A stretch of 64,000 nucleotides of DNA from Flavobacteriaceae bacterium. Lineage in GTDB: Bacteria; Bacteroidota; Bacteroidia; Flavobacteriales; Flavobacteriaceae. A program made the position numbers and the translations under genes. Where the stretch lies: positions 62,001-126,000 of the forward strand of contig CANFZM010000003.1 of NCBI GenBank assembly GCA_947451525.1, given 5' to 3'. Numbering within the stretch: position 1 is the stretch's first letter; every line of letters starts with the position of its first letter. Under the pieces are notes generated by a model. The model was given only the letters and a program-made list of their open reading frames with translations, did no database searches and was not told where the DNA came from. Below, one piece after another: positions 1 to 11,087 of the stretch.

Positions 1-2
1 AC

Positions 3-509
3 AAAACCGATTACAAACCCTTAGTAGATTTTGCTAAAGAAAATAAATTACAATTTATAGCAACCAATATTCCTAGGAGATTTGCTTCTTTGGTTTCCAA
101 AAATGGCTTTGAAGCATTAGAAAAATTAACCGATGAAGAAAAAACTTGGATTGCCACACAACCCATTCCGTATGATGCTACTTTGCCAGGTTATGTAGAG
201 ATGTTGAAGATGATGGGAGAACACACCAGTCCTAACATGCCCAAAGCTCAAGCCAGTAAAGATGCAACGATGGCTTACTTTATTAGTAAAAATTTAAAAG
301 ACGGAACGACCTTTATTCATTACAACGGAAGTTACCATTCGGATAATTTTGAAGCCATTAGTTGGTACTTAAAAACCTACCAACCCGACGTTAAAATAGT
401 TACCATTTCTTCGGTGGAACAAAAAGATTTAACTAAATTAGATTCCGAAAATTACAATAAAGCCAACTTTATTATCGTTATAGATGAAGATGTAACAAAA
501 ACTTACTAG
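3..509 (+). CDS. ChaN-family (DUF399-like) lipoprotein, C-terminal part; 5' end outside the window
   Basis: Frame is open from position 3 (KTDYKPLVDFAKENKLQFIATNIPRRFASLV...), including an ATNIPRR-type motif; the listed ORF at 90 is only an internal start. Confidence 0.75.
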   Translation, partial: KTDYKPLVDFAKENKLQFIATNIPRRFASLVSKNGFEALEKLTDEEKTWIATQPIPYDATLPGYVEMLKMMGEHTSPNMPKAQASKDATMAYFISKNLKDGTTFIHYNGSYHSDNFEAISWYLKTYQPDVKIVTISSVEQKDLTKLDSENYNKANFIIVIDEDVTKTY

Positions 510-578
510 ATTCGTCAAATCAATTTGGGCTTGTTTTAAATAATTATATAAAGGAAGAAATTCTGTAATACTGTCTTT

Positions 579-1451
579 ATGAAAAAATTACTATTATTTA
601 CTATTATACTAGGAGCCAGTTTCTCTATTTTTTCTTGCGAAGATCTAGACGATAAGCCAACAGAACCAATGCTGATTGTAAAATTTAAATTTGATCCAAC
701 GCAAGAACGATTGAATAATTTAGGACTACCAACTGCCCTTGCTGCTGGTCATGGTGCGCAATCTCCAGTATTTAATACTATTTCTTCTCATTATGTAGAA
801 TTGGCTCGTGATGCTACTACCCAATTAGGTGCTGGAACTGTTTTATACCACGCTCCCGAGACTACTCTTGGAGGTGCCAATGCTATAGATTTTAGCCAAT
901 CTAAAATTGTAGCCGAAGGAGAAACCTTTTTAGAAATTCCATTAAAAAAAATAGTTTCTGGCAATTACAATTGGTTGCGCGTTTCGTTATCCTATCAAAA
1001 TTATCAAATTAATGTCCGAAGTTCCGGGCAAGATTACCAAGGAACCTTGGCTAGTTTTGTAGGATTCAACACCTATATTGGTTCCCATTCTATAGGAAAC
1101 ACCTTTTTTCAAGTGGATGGCAATAGAGCACAAGGATATTGGGCATTTGCTTTAAACGATTTGCCGTATTCTACTTCTGGGCAAGCACCAGCCAATGCGA
1201 CTACAGTTCCCAACCCAATTGCGGCAACGTCTCCAATTCCAGCCGGATCATGCGTAGTAACCGGAAAATTTGCAACACCACTTGCTATTACAGGCTATGA
1301 AAAAAAGAATATTGTGGTAACGGTTTCACTTTCTACCAATAATAGTTTTGAATGGATTGACTTAAACAATGACGGAAAATACGAACCCGCAGCAGGAGAA
1401 ACTGTCGTAGATATGGGATTGCGTGGATTAGTTCCTTCGTATGGGAATTAA
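579..1451 (+). CDS. hypothetical lipoprotein
   Basis: Signal peptide with lipobox (SIFSC) at N-terminus; full ORF. Confidence 0.7.
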   Translation: MKKLLLFTIILGASFSIFSCEDLDDKPTEPMLIVKFKFDPTQERLNNLGLPTALAAGHGAQSPVFNTISSHYVELARDATTQLGAGTVLYHAPETTLGGANAIDFSQSKIVAEGETFLEIPLKKIVSGNYNWLRVSLSYQNYQINVRSSGQDYQGTLASFVGFNTYIGSHSIGNTFFQVDGNRAQGYWAFALNDLPYSTSGQAPANATTVPNPIAATSPIPAGSCVVTGKFATPLAITGYEKKNIVVTVSLSTNNSFEWIDLNNDGKYEPAAGETVVDMGLRGLVPSYGN

Positions 1452-1613
1452 TATTGTTTAACCAATAAAGCAATTTTTGCCCTTTTTCACCACTTCGTCA
1501 ATCAACAACTGTTAAACGCACTTTAAACTCATTATAAATTATTGCGAAAAGGTTGTAGTATATTTGAAATTGCTGTATTTTTGTTTGATTTTTATAAATA
1601 AATTAATACAACT

Positions 1614-2282
1614 ATGGCAAAATCCACATTTTTGAGTTCTTCCATTGCAAAGAAAGTCGCAATGGCACTTTCGGGACTCTTTTTAATTACCTTTTTAGCA
1701 CTTCACTTTTTTATAAATCTAACCTCTGTTTTTAGCGAAGAAGTTTTTAATGCTTGTTCTCATTTTATGGGCTACAATCCGTTAATTCAATTTGTGATGC
1801 AACCTATTCTTGTTGCAGGAGTAGTTTTCCATTTTGTTATGGGAATGGTGTTAGAAGTAAAAAACAATAAGGCAAGACCTATTGCTTATGCAAAATACAA
1901 TGGAGCAGCAAATGCTTCTTGGGCTTCTAGAAATATGATTATTTCAGGGCTTGTTGTTTTAGCATTTTTAGGATTACATATGTACGATTTTTGGTTTCAA
2001 GAAATCATGTACAAATATGTAGATGTAAAATCTGTTGAACCAACAAGATACTATGGTGAGTTGGTAGAAAAATTTGAAAATCCAATCCGTACGGGCTTGT
2101 ATTGTGTAGCATTTTTATTGCTTTCTTTACACTTATGGCATGGTTTCAGTTCTGCTTTTCAATCGGTAGGATTTAACAATAAATTTTCTAAAGGAGTTCA
2201 AAAACTAGGATATGCTTTTGCAATTGTAGTTCCTTTCGGATTTATATTTATTGCTTTATTCCATCATTTTTTCAATAATTAA
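1614..2282 (+). CDS. sdhC: succinate dehydrogenase cytochrome b subunit
   Basis: Membrane protein with SdhC-like features directly upstream of sdhA and sdhB. Confidence 0.93.
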   Translation: MAKSTFLSSSIAKKVAMALSGLFLITFLALHFFINLTSVFSEEVFNACSHFMGYNPLIQFVMQPILVAGVVFHFVMGMVLEVKNNKARPIAYAKYNGAANASWASRNMIISGLVVLAFLGLHMYDFWFQEIMYKYVDVKSVEPTRYYGELVEKFENPIRTGLYCVAFLLLSLHLWHGFSSAFQSVGFNNKFSKGVQKLGYAFAIVVPFGFIFIALFHHFFNN

Positions 2283-2294
2283 TATTACAGTATA

Positions 2295-4304
2295 ATGATA
2301 TTAGATTCAAAAATACCAGAAGGACACATTTCTCAGAAATGGACAGATTATAAAGACCACTTAAAATTGGTTGCACCCAACAATAGACCAAAAATTGATA
2401 TTATTGTAGTAGGAACTGGATTGGCTGGAGCTTCGGCGGCAGCTTCTCTTGGAGAAATGGGGTACAACGTAAAAGCATTTTGTTTTCAAGATTCTCCTCG
2501 TCGTGCGCACTCTATTGCAGCACAAGGGGGTATCAATGCTGCAAAAAATTATCAAAATGATGGGGATAGTACTTTTAGATTATTCTACGATACCATCAAA
2601 GGTGGAGATTATAGAGCTCGTGAAGCTAACGTTCATCGTTTAGCAGAAGTTTCTGGAAACATTATTGACCAATGTGTGGCACAAGGAGTTCCTTTTGCTC
2701 GCGATTATGGCGGATTGCTAGACAACCGTTCATTTGGTGGTACACAAGTACAACGTACTTTTTATGCTGCTGGTCAAACAGGACAACAATTATTATTAGG
2801 AGCTTATTCTGCTTTATCCAGACAAATCGGGTTAGGACGCGTAAAAATGTTCAACCGCCATGAAATGTTAGATTTAGTTAAAGTAGACGGTAAGGCCCGC
2901 GGAATTATAGCCCGTAACTTAGTTACAGGAGAGTTAGAAAGACATTCTGCTCATGCTGTTGTTATTGCTTCTGGAGGATACGGAAACGTTTATTTCCTTT
3001 CTACAAATGCAATGGGAAGTAACGTAACGGCTGGTTGGAAAATACACAAACAAGGCGCTTTATTTGCTAACCCTTGTTTTGTTCAAATTCACCCTACCTG
3101 TATTCCAGTGCATGGAACGAATCAAGCAAAACTGACTTTAATGTCTGAATCTTTGCGTAATTCAGGACGTATTTGGGTGCCAAAAATTAAAGCAGATGCC
3201 GAAGCAATTCGTGAAGGTAAATTAAAACCAACTCAAATTGCAGAAGAAAATAGAGATTATTATTTAGAAAGAAAATATCCTGCTTTTGGAAATTTAGTGC
3301 CTCGCGATGTTGCCTCAAGAGCAGCAAAAGAAGTATGTGATGAAGGTCACGGAATTGAAGCCAACGATACCAACGAGGGTGTTTACTTAGATTTCTCAAC
3401 TGAAATTCAAAATAAAGGAAAACAAACGGCTTACGCCAAAGGAAATCACAATCCGTCTGCAGAAGAAATTACTGCTTTAGGAAAACAATGGTTGGAAGAG
3501 AAATATGGTAACTTGTTTACGATGTATCAAAAAATTACAGATGAAAATCCGTATGAAACTCCAATGAAAATTTATCCAGCAGTTCATTATACTATGGGTG
3601 GTGTTTGGGTTGATTATAACTTACAGTCAACTATTCCAGGTTGTTTCGTAGCAGGAGAAGCTAACTTCTCGGATCACGGTGCAAACCGTCTTGGTGCTTC
3701 TGCTTTAATGCAAGGTTTGGCCGATGGTTATTTTGTATTGCCATACACAGTTTCTAATTATTTAGCAGATGAAATCCGAACAGGAAAAATCTCTACAGAA
3801 ACGCAAGAATTTACCGATGCAGAAAATAGAGTTAAAACTACTATCGATACCTTCTTAAATAATAAAGGTTCTAAATCTGTGGATCATTTTCACAAACGTT
3901 TGGGATTAATTATGTGGAATAAAGTTGGAATGGGTAGAAATGAAGCTGGCTTAAAAGAAGCTATTGCCGAAATTGCTGCGCTTAAAGAAGAATTCTACAA
4001 AGAAGTTAATGTTCCAGGAAGTGCAGATGAGTTCAATCCTCAATTAGAAAAAGCACTTCGTGTTGCCGATTTTATTGATTTAGGACAATTAATGGCAATG
4101 GATGCTTTACAACGTAATGAATCTTGCGGAGGCCACTTCCGTGAAGAATACCAAGATTCTGAAGGGGAAACTCTTAGAGATGATGAAAACTTCTCATTTG
4201 TTGGTGCTTGGGAATACAAAGGCAACGACATTAGCAAAGAAGAACTTCATAAAGAAGAATTGAAATACGAGTTTATCAAAATTGCAGCTAGAAATTACAA
4301 ATAA
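2295..4304 (+). CDS. sdhA: succinate dehydrogenase/fumarate reductase flavoprotein subunit
   Basis: [23 protein letters not shown] motif, [24 protein letters not shown]. Confidence 0.97.
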   Translation: MILDSKIPEGHISQKWTDYKDHLKLVAPNNRPKIDIIVVGTGLAGASAAASLGEMGYNVKAFCFQDSPRRAHSIAAQGGINAAKNYQNDGDSTFRLFYDTIKGGDYRAREANVHRLAEVSGNIIDQCVAQGVPFARDYGGLLDNRSFGGTQVQRTFYAAGQTGQQLLLGAYSALSRQIGLGRVKMFNRHEMLDLVKVDGKARGIIARNLVTGELERHSAHAVVIASGGYGNVYFLSTNAMGSNVTAGWKIHKQGALFANPCFVQIHPTCIPVHGTNQAKLTLMSESLRNSGRIWVPKIKADAEAIREGKLKPTQIAEENRDYYLERKYPAFGNLVPRDVASRAAKEVCDEGHGIEANDTNEGVYLDFSTEIQNKGKQTAYAKGNHNPSAEEITALGKQWLEEKYGNLFTMYQKITDENPYETPMKIYPAVHYTMGGVWVDYNLQSTIPGCFVAGEANFSDHGANRLGASALMQGLADGYFVLPYTVSNYLADEIRTGKISTETQEFTDAENRVKTTIDTFLNNKGSKSVDHFHKRLGLIMWNKVGMGRNEAGLKEAIAEIAALKEEFYKEVNVPGSADEFNPQLEKALRVADFIDLGQLMAMDALQRNESCGGHFREEYQDSEGETLRDDENFSFVGAWEYKGNDISKEELHKEELKYEFIKIAARNYK

Positions 4305-4312
4305 TAGATCTT

Positions 4313-5074
4313 ATGTCTTCAGCAAAAAACATCAATATTACCCTTAAAATTTGGCGTCAAAAAAACTCCAAAGCCAAAGGAAATTTAGAGACTTATAAAT
4401 TAGATAACGTTTCTACGGCAAGTTCATTTTTGGAAATGTTAGACCAATTGAACGAACAATTAATTAACGATAAAATAGAACCTATTGCATTTGACCACGA
4501 TTGTCGTGAAGGAATTTGCGGAATGTGTTCTCTTTACATCAATGGCCGTGCTCACGGACCAGATACCGGAATCACAACCTGTCAATTACACATGAGAATG
4601 TTTAGTGATGGCGATACAATATTTGTAGAACCATGGAGAAGTACTGCTTTCCCAGTAATCAAAGATTTAGTGGTAGATAGAAGTGCTTTTGATAGAATCC
4701 AACAAGCTGGTGGATTTGTATCGGTAAATACTTCAGGAAATACTATCGATGCCAATACTATTCCAATACCTAAAGATGATGCTGACAAAGCTTTTATGGC
4801 TGCTGCATGTATTGGATGTGGAGCATGTGTAGCCACTTGTAAAAATGGTTCGGCTATGTTATTCGTTGGTGCGAAAGTATCACAATATGCATTGTTACCG
4901 CAAGGTAAAATAGAAGCGACTAACCGTGTATTAAACATGGTGCGTCAAATGGACGAAGAAGGATTCGGAAACTGTACCAATACCGGTGCTTGTGAAGTAG
5001 AATGTCCTAAAGGAATTTCATTAGAAAACATTGCTCGCATGAACAGAGAATACCTGTCTGCAAGTCTTAAATAA
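4313..5074 (+). CDS. sdhB: succinate dehydrogenase/fumarate reductase iron-sulfur subunit
   Basis: [10 protein letters not shown] and [11 protein letters not shown] iron-sulfur motifs. Confidence 0.97.
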   Translation: MSSAKNINITLKIWRQKNSKAKGNLETYKLDNVSTASSFLEMLDQLNEQLINDKIEPIAFDHDCREGICGMCSLYINGRAHGPDTGITTCQLHMRMFSDGDTIFVEPWRSTAFPVIKDLVVDRSAFDRIQQAGGFVSVNTSGNTIDANTIPIPKDDADKAFMAAACIGCGACVATCKNGSAMLFVGAKVSQYALLPQGKIEATNRVLNMVRQMDEEGFGNCTNTGACEVECPKGISLENIARMNREYLSASLK

Positions 5075-5081
5075 TAGTACT

Positions 5082-5639
5082 ATGTTAAAAAAAGTTCTTT
5101 TTTCTGCTCTAATTATGACTACACTTTTCTCGTGTAGTTCAGATAATAATACTGCAACAGACCCAGCAAGTGGAGGAACAGGAGGCTCAACCACAACAGT
5201 TGCTATGATCACCAGAATTGATGGTACAATTTATGAGATGCCACCTCAAGTTGGCGGAAATGCTGCAGATATTACAGGTGGAATTTATGGGAATACCTAT
5301 TTTTTATTGAACGGTTATAAAAACATAAGTGCTGGAAAAGCCAAAATAGGAAGCACCGTTTACACTGTAAAAATTGCAGTTCCTAAAAGTGATTTGTCTG
5401 TAGGAACTCACAATTTTACAGGAACAATGGTAGCGGGTAGTTATTATGCTGATTTTAATATCACAGGAACTGTTCCTGCGGAAACAGTTACAACTACTGG
5501 CGGCTATGTTAACGTTACTAGTTACAATTCTGCAACTAAAGAATTAAAAGGAAACTTTTCATTTACCACTAATAATGGAGTAGATTTAACCGTTAATACG
5601 CATTCATTAATTGGTTCTTTTGATTATATCTTACAATAA
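5082..5639 (+). CDS. hypothetical lipoprotein
   Basis: Signal peptide with lipobox LFSCSSD; full ORF. Confidence 0.7.
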   Translation: MLKKVLFSALIMTTLFSCSSDNNTATDPASGGTGGSTTTVAMITRIDGTIYEMPPQVGGNAADITGGIYGNTYFLLNGYKNISAGKAKIGSTVYTVKIAVPKSDLSVGTHNFTGTMVAGSYYADFNITGTVPAETVTTTGGYVNVTSYNSATKELKGNFSFTTNNGVDLTVNTHSLIGSFDYILQ

Positions 5640-5663
5640 AAAGAGCAACCAAATATATTTTAA

Positions 5664-5696
5664 GAACGCATTCATTAACTTGGATGCGTTTTTTTT
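5664..5696 (+). terminator. Rho-independent terminator-like hairpin
   Basis: AACGCAT...ATGCGTT stem followed by a T-run. Confidence 0.7.
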
Positions 5697-5718
5697 ATCT
5701 TTGAATTAAAATAACCCC

Positions 5719-8520
5719 ATGAAAAAAGTATTTTCCGCGATAGTTCTTTTACTTACGATAAACTCTTTTAGTCAAAAGTACCACCAATTGGTAAATCCAA
5801 TGATAGGAACTGGTGGTCACGGACATACTTATCCGGGTGCAACGGTGCCTTTTGGAATGGTGCAACTTTCTCCCGATACCCGAATTGATGGCAGTTGGGA
5901 TGGTTGTTCGGGATATCATTATGACGATACTACCATTTACGGATTTTCACATACCCATTTAAACGGAACCGGCTGCACCGATTTTGGCGATATTATGTTG
6001 ATGCCAACCATGGGGAAAATATTGTTAGAAAAGCAATTCTATGCTTCTACTTTTTTGCATCAAAATGAAAAGGCTTCTACAGGGTTTTATTCGGTAAAAT
6101 TGGATAAAAACAATATCGATGTTCGATTAACTACTTCCACTAGGGTAGGTTTTCATGAATACACTTTTAATCAAGATGGCGATGCAGATATTGTTTTAGA
6201 TTTAAATCATAGAGATAAATTACTTTATGGTGAAATTAGAATTATAGACAATAAAACTGTGGAAGTTTTAAGAAGAAGTGAAGCATGGGCCAAAGACCAA
6301 TATATATATGCACGAATAGAATTTAATGTTCCAATGAAAGTTTTTGGGCATGGAAATCAATCGCAAAGTGATAAATTATTTTCTGGAACTGAAGTAGCAG
6401 TTTTCTTCACTAAAAAAGTTAAAAAAGGAGAAAAAATCCTCGTGAAAGTGTCTCTTTCTCCAACAAGTTATGATGGTGCAAAGTTGAACATGTCTGAAAT
6501 TAAAGATTGGAATTTTGAACGAGTTAAAAAAGAAGCCGAGCAACTTTGGGACAAGCAATTATCTAAAATTCAAATTACCGAAGCCGATAAAAATAAAGAA
6601 ACTATTTTCTATACGGCTCTCTACCACACGATGGTACAACCAAACATTGCCCAAGATATAGACGGAAAATACCGTGGTCGCGACAACCAAATTCATAAAG
6701 CAGAAGGTTTTGATTACTATTCGGTTTTCTCTCTTTGGGATACTTTTCGAGCAGCAAATCCGCTGTATACCTTAATTGAAAAGAAACGCACTTTCGATTT
6801 TATAAATACCTTTTTAAAACAATACGAACAAGGCGGAAGATTGCCCGTTTGGGAATTGGCTTCCAATGAAACCGATTGCATGATTGGCTACCATTCCGTT
6901 TCGGTTATAGCCGATGCAATGGCGAAAGGAATTACAGGTTTTGATTACGAAAAAGCATTTGAAGCATCCAAACACAGTGCGATGTTGGATAATTTAGGAT
7001 TGGATGCCTATAAAAAGCAAGGATTTATTTCGATGGATGATGATAGCGAAAGTGTTTCTAAAACTTTAGAATATGCCTACGATGATTGGTGTATTGCCCA
7101 AATGGCCATGATTTTAGATAAAAAAGAAGATTACAATTACTTTATGAAACGTTCCCAAAGTTGGAAGAATGTCTTCGATAAGGAAACAGGATTCATGCGC
7201 CCTAAGAAAAACGGAGGTTGGGATAAACCTTTTGATCCGAAAGAAATCAATAATAACTATACCGAAGGCAATTCCTGGCAGTATTCGTTTTTTGTTCCGC
7301 AAGATATTCCGGGAATGATTGCAGCCTATGGAGGAGATGAAAAATTTGAAGCCAAATTAGATGAAATGTTTACCAGTGAAAGTAAAACTACAGGTCGTGA
7401 ACAAGCTGATGTTACCGGTTTAATTGGGCAATACGCCCACGGAAACGAACCAAGTCACCACATGGCCTATTTGTACAATTACGTTGGCAAGCCAGAAAAA
7501 ACCACCGAAAAAGTACATTATATTTTAGATAATTTCTACAAAAACACCCCAGACGGATTAATAGGAAACGAAGACTGCGGACAAATGAGCGCTTGGTATG
7601 TGTTGAGTTCTATGGGAATTTATGATGTAACTCCCGGAAACGCTGAATGGACAAAGACGAAGCCTTATTTTGAAAAAGTAAAAGTTCATTTTGAAGATGG
7701 AACTAATAATGAAATAACAGCAATATCAAATGATAGTCGCATAGGAATAATTGACACAAAATATAATTTTATTAAACCAAAATTATTTGAATCTATTATA
7801 ACAGTTCCTGTAATTCAAGCAGAAAGTAAATCCTTTAAAGATAAAATGAAAGTTGCGATTATTGCTCAAAATCCAAAGGATGTAATCTATTACGACATAA
7901 GTGATACGAACGATTATTTGGCAAAAAAACTTCCCTCGGTTGTTTATACGGAACCTTTTGAGATATTAGAAACTTCAACTATTTCGGCTTATGTGAAAAA
8001 CAATGAAAACCAAAGCAACACCATATCGGCAACCTTTTTCAAAAAGCCAAACAACTACACCATTTCTATTCAATCCAAATACAATCCGCAATACCATGCA
8101 GGAGGACCAGAAGGCTTGATGGATGGAATATTTGGCTCGGTTAATTGGCGCAAAGGCGATTGGCAAGGGTATCAAAGCCAAAATTTTGAAGCCGTTATTG
8201 ATTTACAAAAAGAACAAGTAGTAAGTTCGTTTTCGGCAAATTGTCTGCAAGATTCCCGCTCTTGGATCTTGATGCCAAACAGAGTTGAATATTATGCTTC
8301 TATAGATAACGTGAATTTTACTTTAGTAGGAACCGTTACGAACACTATCAGTCCAAGAGAATACGAAAACAAAATACAAGATTTTCAATTAAAATTAGAC
8401 AAAGAAATAATAGCCAAATACATAAAAGTAAAAGCCTACAATTTTGGAAAACTACCCGAATGGCATCAAGGTGTTGGGGGAGATGCCTTCATTTTTATTG
8501 ACGAAATAACCATTAAATAA
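5719..8520 (+). CDS. GH92 family alpha-mannosidase with C-terminal F5/8-type (discoidin-like) domain
   Basis: NPMIGTGGHGHTYPGATVPFGMVQLSPD, GNEDCGQMSAWYVLSSMGIY; C-terminal WxxGDWQGYQSQNFEAVIDL... Confidence 0.93.
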   Translation: MKKVFSAIVLLLTINSFSQKYHQLVNPMIGTGGHGHTYPGATVPFGMVQLSPDTRIDGSWDGCSGYHYDDTTIYGFSHTHLNGTGCTDFGDIMLMPTMGKILLEKQFYASTFLHQNEKASTGFYSVKLDKNNIDVRLTTSTRVGFHEYTFNQDGDADIVLDLNHRDKLLYGEIRIIDNKTVEVLRRSEAWAKDQYIYARIEFNVPMKVFGHGNQSQSDKLFSGTEVAVFFTKKVKKGEKILVKVSLSPTSYDGAKLNMSEIKDWNFERVKKEAEQLWDKQLSKIQITEADKNKETIFYTALYHTMVQPNIAQDIDGKYRGRDNQIHKAEGFDYYSVFSLWDTFRAANPLYTLIEKKRTFDFINTFLKQYEQGGRLPVWELASNETDCMIGYHSVSVIADAMAKGITGFDYEKAFEASKHSAMLDNLGLDAYKKQGFISMDDDSESVSKTLEYAYDDWCIAQMAMILDKKEDYNYFMKRSQSWKNVFDKETGFMRPKKNGGWDKPFDPKEINNNYTEGNSWQYSFFVPQDIPGMIAAYGGDEKFEAKLDEMFTSESKTTGREQADVTGLIGQYAHGNEPSHHMAYLYNYVGKPEKTTEKVHYILDNFYKNTPDGLIGNEDCGQMSAWYVLSSMGIYDVTPGNAEWTKTKPYFEKVKVHFEDGTNNEITAISNDSRIGIIDTKYNFIKPKLFESIITVPVIQAESKSFKDKMKVAIIAQNPKDVIYYDISDTNDYLAKKLPSVVYTEPFEILETSTISAYVKNNENQSNTISATFFKKPNNYTISIQSKYNPQYHAGGPEGLMDGIFGSVNWRKGDWQGYQSQNFEAVIDLQKEQVVSSFSANCLQDSRSWILMPNRVEYYASIDNVNFTLVGTVTNTISPREYENKIQDFQLKLDKEIIAKYIKVKAYNFGKLPEWHQGVGGDAFIFIDEITIK

Positions 8521-8578
8521 AATCTGTTTAATCTGCGTTTTCACTAAGTGAATCCGTTTTATCCGCGTGCCATTTACC

Positions 8579-9343
8579 ATGAAGATAGCCTTACTACAAA
8601 CTGCCTTATCTTGGGAAAACCCCAAAGAAAACCGAATTCATCTCGAAGAAAAAATCCATTCTATTCCAGAGGCAGTCGATTTAATTGTGCTACCCGAAAT
8701 GTTTACCTCTGGATTTACCATGCATCCGCAAAACTGTGCCGATACGATGCAAGGAGCAACTATTTTATGGTTGCAATCGTTAGCAAAAGAAAAAGATTCT
8801 GCCATCACTGGAAGTTTAATTATAGAAGAAAACGGCAACTATTATAACCGATTGGTTTTTGTATTTCCAAATGGCGAAATCCAACACTACGATAAAAGGC
8901 ATTTATTCACCTTAGCCGGAGAAGATAAAATATACACTGCAGGAACTAAAAAATTGATTGTAGAATACAAGGGCTTCAAAATCTGTCCCCTTATCTGTTA
9001 CGATTTGCGCTTCCCTGTTTTTGCAAGAAATGTGGAAGATTATGACGTGCTAATTTATGTTGCCAACTGGCCAAAACCTCGTGTAAACGCTTGGGATATT
9101 TTGCTAAAAGCGAGGGCTGTTGAAAACATGAGTTATGTTTTTGGCATTAATAGAGTAGGATTAGACAGCAACAATCATGAATACGTTGGTCATTCGCAAG
9201 CAATAGATTTCTTAGGAAATTACATCTTAGAACCTCAAGAAACAGAAGATATTTTTATCGTTACACTAGATAAAAATGCAATGTTAGAAACCAGAAAAAA
9301 ATTAAATTTCCTAAACGATAAAGACCACTTCGAAATATTCTAA
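8579..9343 (+). CDS. nitrilase/omega-amidase-family carbon-nitrogen hydrolase
   Basis: LPEMFTSGF, KRHLFT and ICYDLRFPVF catalytic motifs; ATG at 8579 preferred over the listed alternative start at 8567. Confidence 0.92.
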   Translation: MKIALLQTALSWENPKENRIHLEEKIHSIPEAVDLIVLPEMFTSGFTMHPQNCADTMQGATILWLQSLAKEKDSAITGSLIIEENGNYYNRLVFVFPNGEIQHYDKRHLFTLAGEDKIYTAGTKKLIVEYKGFKICPLICYDLRFPVFARNVEDYDVLIYVANWPKPRVNAWDILLKARAVENMSYVFGINRVGLDSNNHEYVGHSQAIDFLGNYILEPQETEDIFIVTLDKNAMLETRKKLNFLNDKDHFEIF

Positions 9344-9415
9344 ACTTCCATTTCGTACTTCTAACTTCTAACTTCGTACCTCGTACTTCCAACTTCGTAC
9401 TTTTTACCTCGTACT
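9344..9415. repeat. degenerate short tandem repeat (units like CTTCTAACTT / CGTACTTCTAA)
   Basis: aacttcca tttcgtacttctaacttctaacttcgtacctcgtacttccaacttcgtac... Confidence 0.75.
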
Positions 9416-11005
9416 TAAATCAAACGGTTGTTCCACATCCCAATTGGCACGAACATCCAATTCTTTCGGAAAATAAATTACTTCTTCACTTTGTCGGAGT
9501 TCTAAAAAATTCCCAGGTGTCCAAGATTTATCTTTATTATCGTCGTAAATTACCCTTAAGGTATATTTGTTTGGCTCTAATAAATCGAAGATTATTTCTT
9601 TATTTTTATCCGAATATTCGCTTGCAGCAACGTCTCCTTTTTCATCCAGAAGTTGCACAATTACAGGAAATCGTTTTACATTTTCCAAAGTAACTTTCAA
9701 GTTTCCGTAATCGGAAAGATTGTTGGTGGTAAAGTTATACGATAAGGTATCATTTTTTTTATCGTAATAATTCACCAATGCCCCAGGTAGCAACTTTAAA
9801 TTGTATTTTTCTAAAGGTTCTTTCTGAAATAAAAACTTTAACTTCTGATGGAATTCATCGTATTCGGTGGTAAATTTCACTTCGGCAGAATCTTTATTAA
9901 TCAACTTCATTTTCGTAACATCCCACTGATTTATGGGAGTATTTGAATTAATTGCAAAAGTATCTCGAAAATTTAAAGTCCCAACAGGTTCAGCAGAAAA
10001 ATTGATGCTGTCTTTTTTCTGATCTTTAACTTTTAACAAATAGGTCTTTTTGAATTTATTTTGAGAAACCGCAACGCTAATGCTATCTCCTTTAATTGCC
10101 TTAAACCAAACTTGAAGCGAATCTTTTTTAGGGAATTTGGAAACAATATAAGGGATGGATTCCGTTCCTCTTTTTACCGAAATTTTCACTTCCTTGGCTT
10201 TTCCTTCGTAGCCCAAGGTGTATGTACCTGCAGATGCTTGAATGAAATTCACCGATTTAAAAGGTATTTCTTCTTTAAATAATTCCAATTCGTAAATAGT
10301 ATCGTTTGGGATTTTTATAAAATCTTTTTGAAAAGCAATTTTATCTGTTTTAGGATCAAATTTATTATTTCCATTGGCATCTTTCAACGCAACAAGTCGG
10401 TATTTTCCTTTCTTTAAATTTTCAAATTTTCCTAATTTCAAACTGTCTAAAGTGTTTGTAACATATCTAGGAGACTGTTTGTAAATAGCCGAATCGGTGT
10501 ATTTTTCGTTCACTTCATATAATAAAATAGAAACAAAATTATCAACTTTTTTCCCAATAGCATCCTTGGTTTTTACTCCTAAAGTTAAAGAATCGATATA
10601 ACTTCCGGTAGAAAAAACATATTTGAATTGTTGGTACGGGTTGCCTTCGTTATTGTCTTGAATACTTTTTCCGAAATTAAAACTATACGTAGTATTGGGC
10701 TGTAAGGTATCTTTTATTTTAATAGTAATAATTTTGCTTGCCGTTGCTGGCAAAATTTCAGGCTGCGATTTCATTGGAGGAGAAATAATAAGTTGTTTAC
10801 TCACATCCTTAAGTTTCACATATTCATCAAACGTTAATTTGATTTCCTTTCCATTAAAATTAGTCGAAAGGTTTTTAGGTAAACTACTCGTCATTACCGG
10901 AGCAATAGTATCCTTTTTTCCACCAGTAATACTGCCTCTTTTGGCACATCCAATCATAGAAAATGCCATTAAAATCATTAGATAATTACAATACTTTTTT
11001 TGCAT
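9404..11005 (-). CDS. Ig-like domain-containing lipoprotein (SbsA-type Ig-like)
   Basis: Lipobox MIGCAKRG from start MQKKYCNYLM; KDTIAPVMTSSLPKNLSTNFNGKEIKLTFDEYVKL. Confidence 0.8.
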   Translation of the reverse strand: MQKKYCNYLMILMAFSMIGCAKRGSITGGKKDTIAPVMTSSLPKNLSTNFNGKEIKLTFDEYVKLKDVSKQLIISPPMKSQPEILPATASKIITIKIKDTLQPNTTYSFNFGKSIQDNNEGNPYQQFKYVFSTGSYIDSLTLGVKTKDAIGKKVDNFVSILLYEVNEKYTDSAIYKQSPRYVTNTLDSLKLGKFENLKKGKYRLVALKDANGNNKFDPKTDKIAFQKDFIKIPNDTIYELELFKEEIPFKSVNFIQASAGTYTLGYEGKAKEVKISVKRGTESIPYIVSKFPKKDSLQVWFKAIKGDSISVAVSQNKFKKTYLLKVKDQKKDSINFSAEPVGTLNFRDTFAINSNTPINQWDVTKMKLINKDSAEVKFTTEYDEFHQKLKFLFQKEPLEKYNLKLLPGALVNYYDKKNDTLSYNFTTNNLSDYGNLKVTLENVKRFPVIVQLLDEKGDVAASEYSDKNKEIIFDLLEPNKYTLRVIYDDNKDKSWTPGNFLELRQSEEVIYFPKELDVRANWDVEQPFDLSTR

Positions 11006-11087
11006 CAATTCAAGGTTTTCGTATCGCAAAATAACAACTATATTTAGAGGTAACGAAATGTTTTTATTTATTATTAACTAAAAATAA

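Noticed and set aside
2361-4938. Antisense ORFs within sdhA/sdhB (2361-2555, 3187-3399, 4040-4237, 4582-4938)
   Set aside because: Opposite strand of strongly supported conserved genes; no independent support.
8548-8847. Overlapping plus-strand ORF of 99 aa
   Set aside because: Out-of-frame with the nitrilase-family gene, which has clear catalytic motifs.
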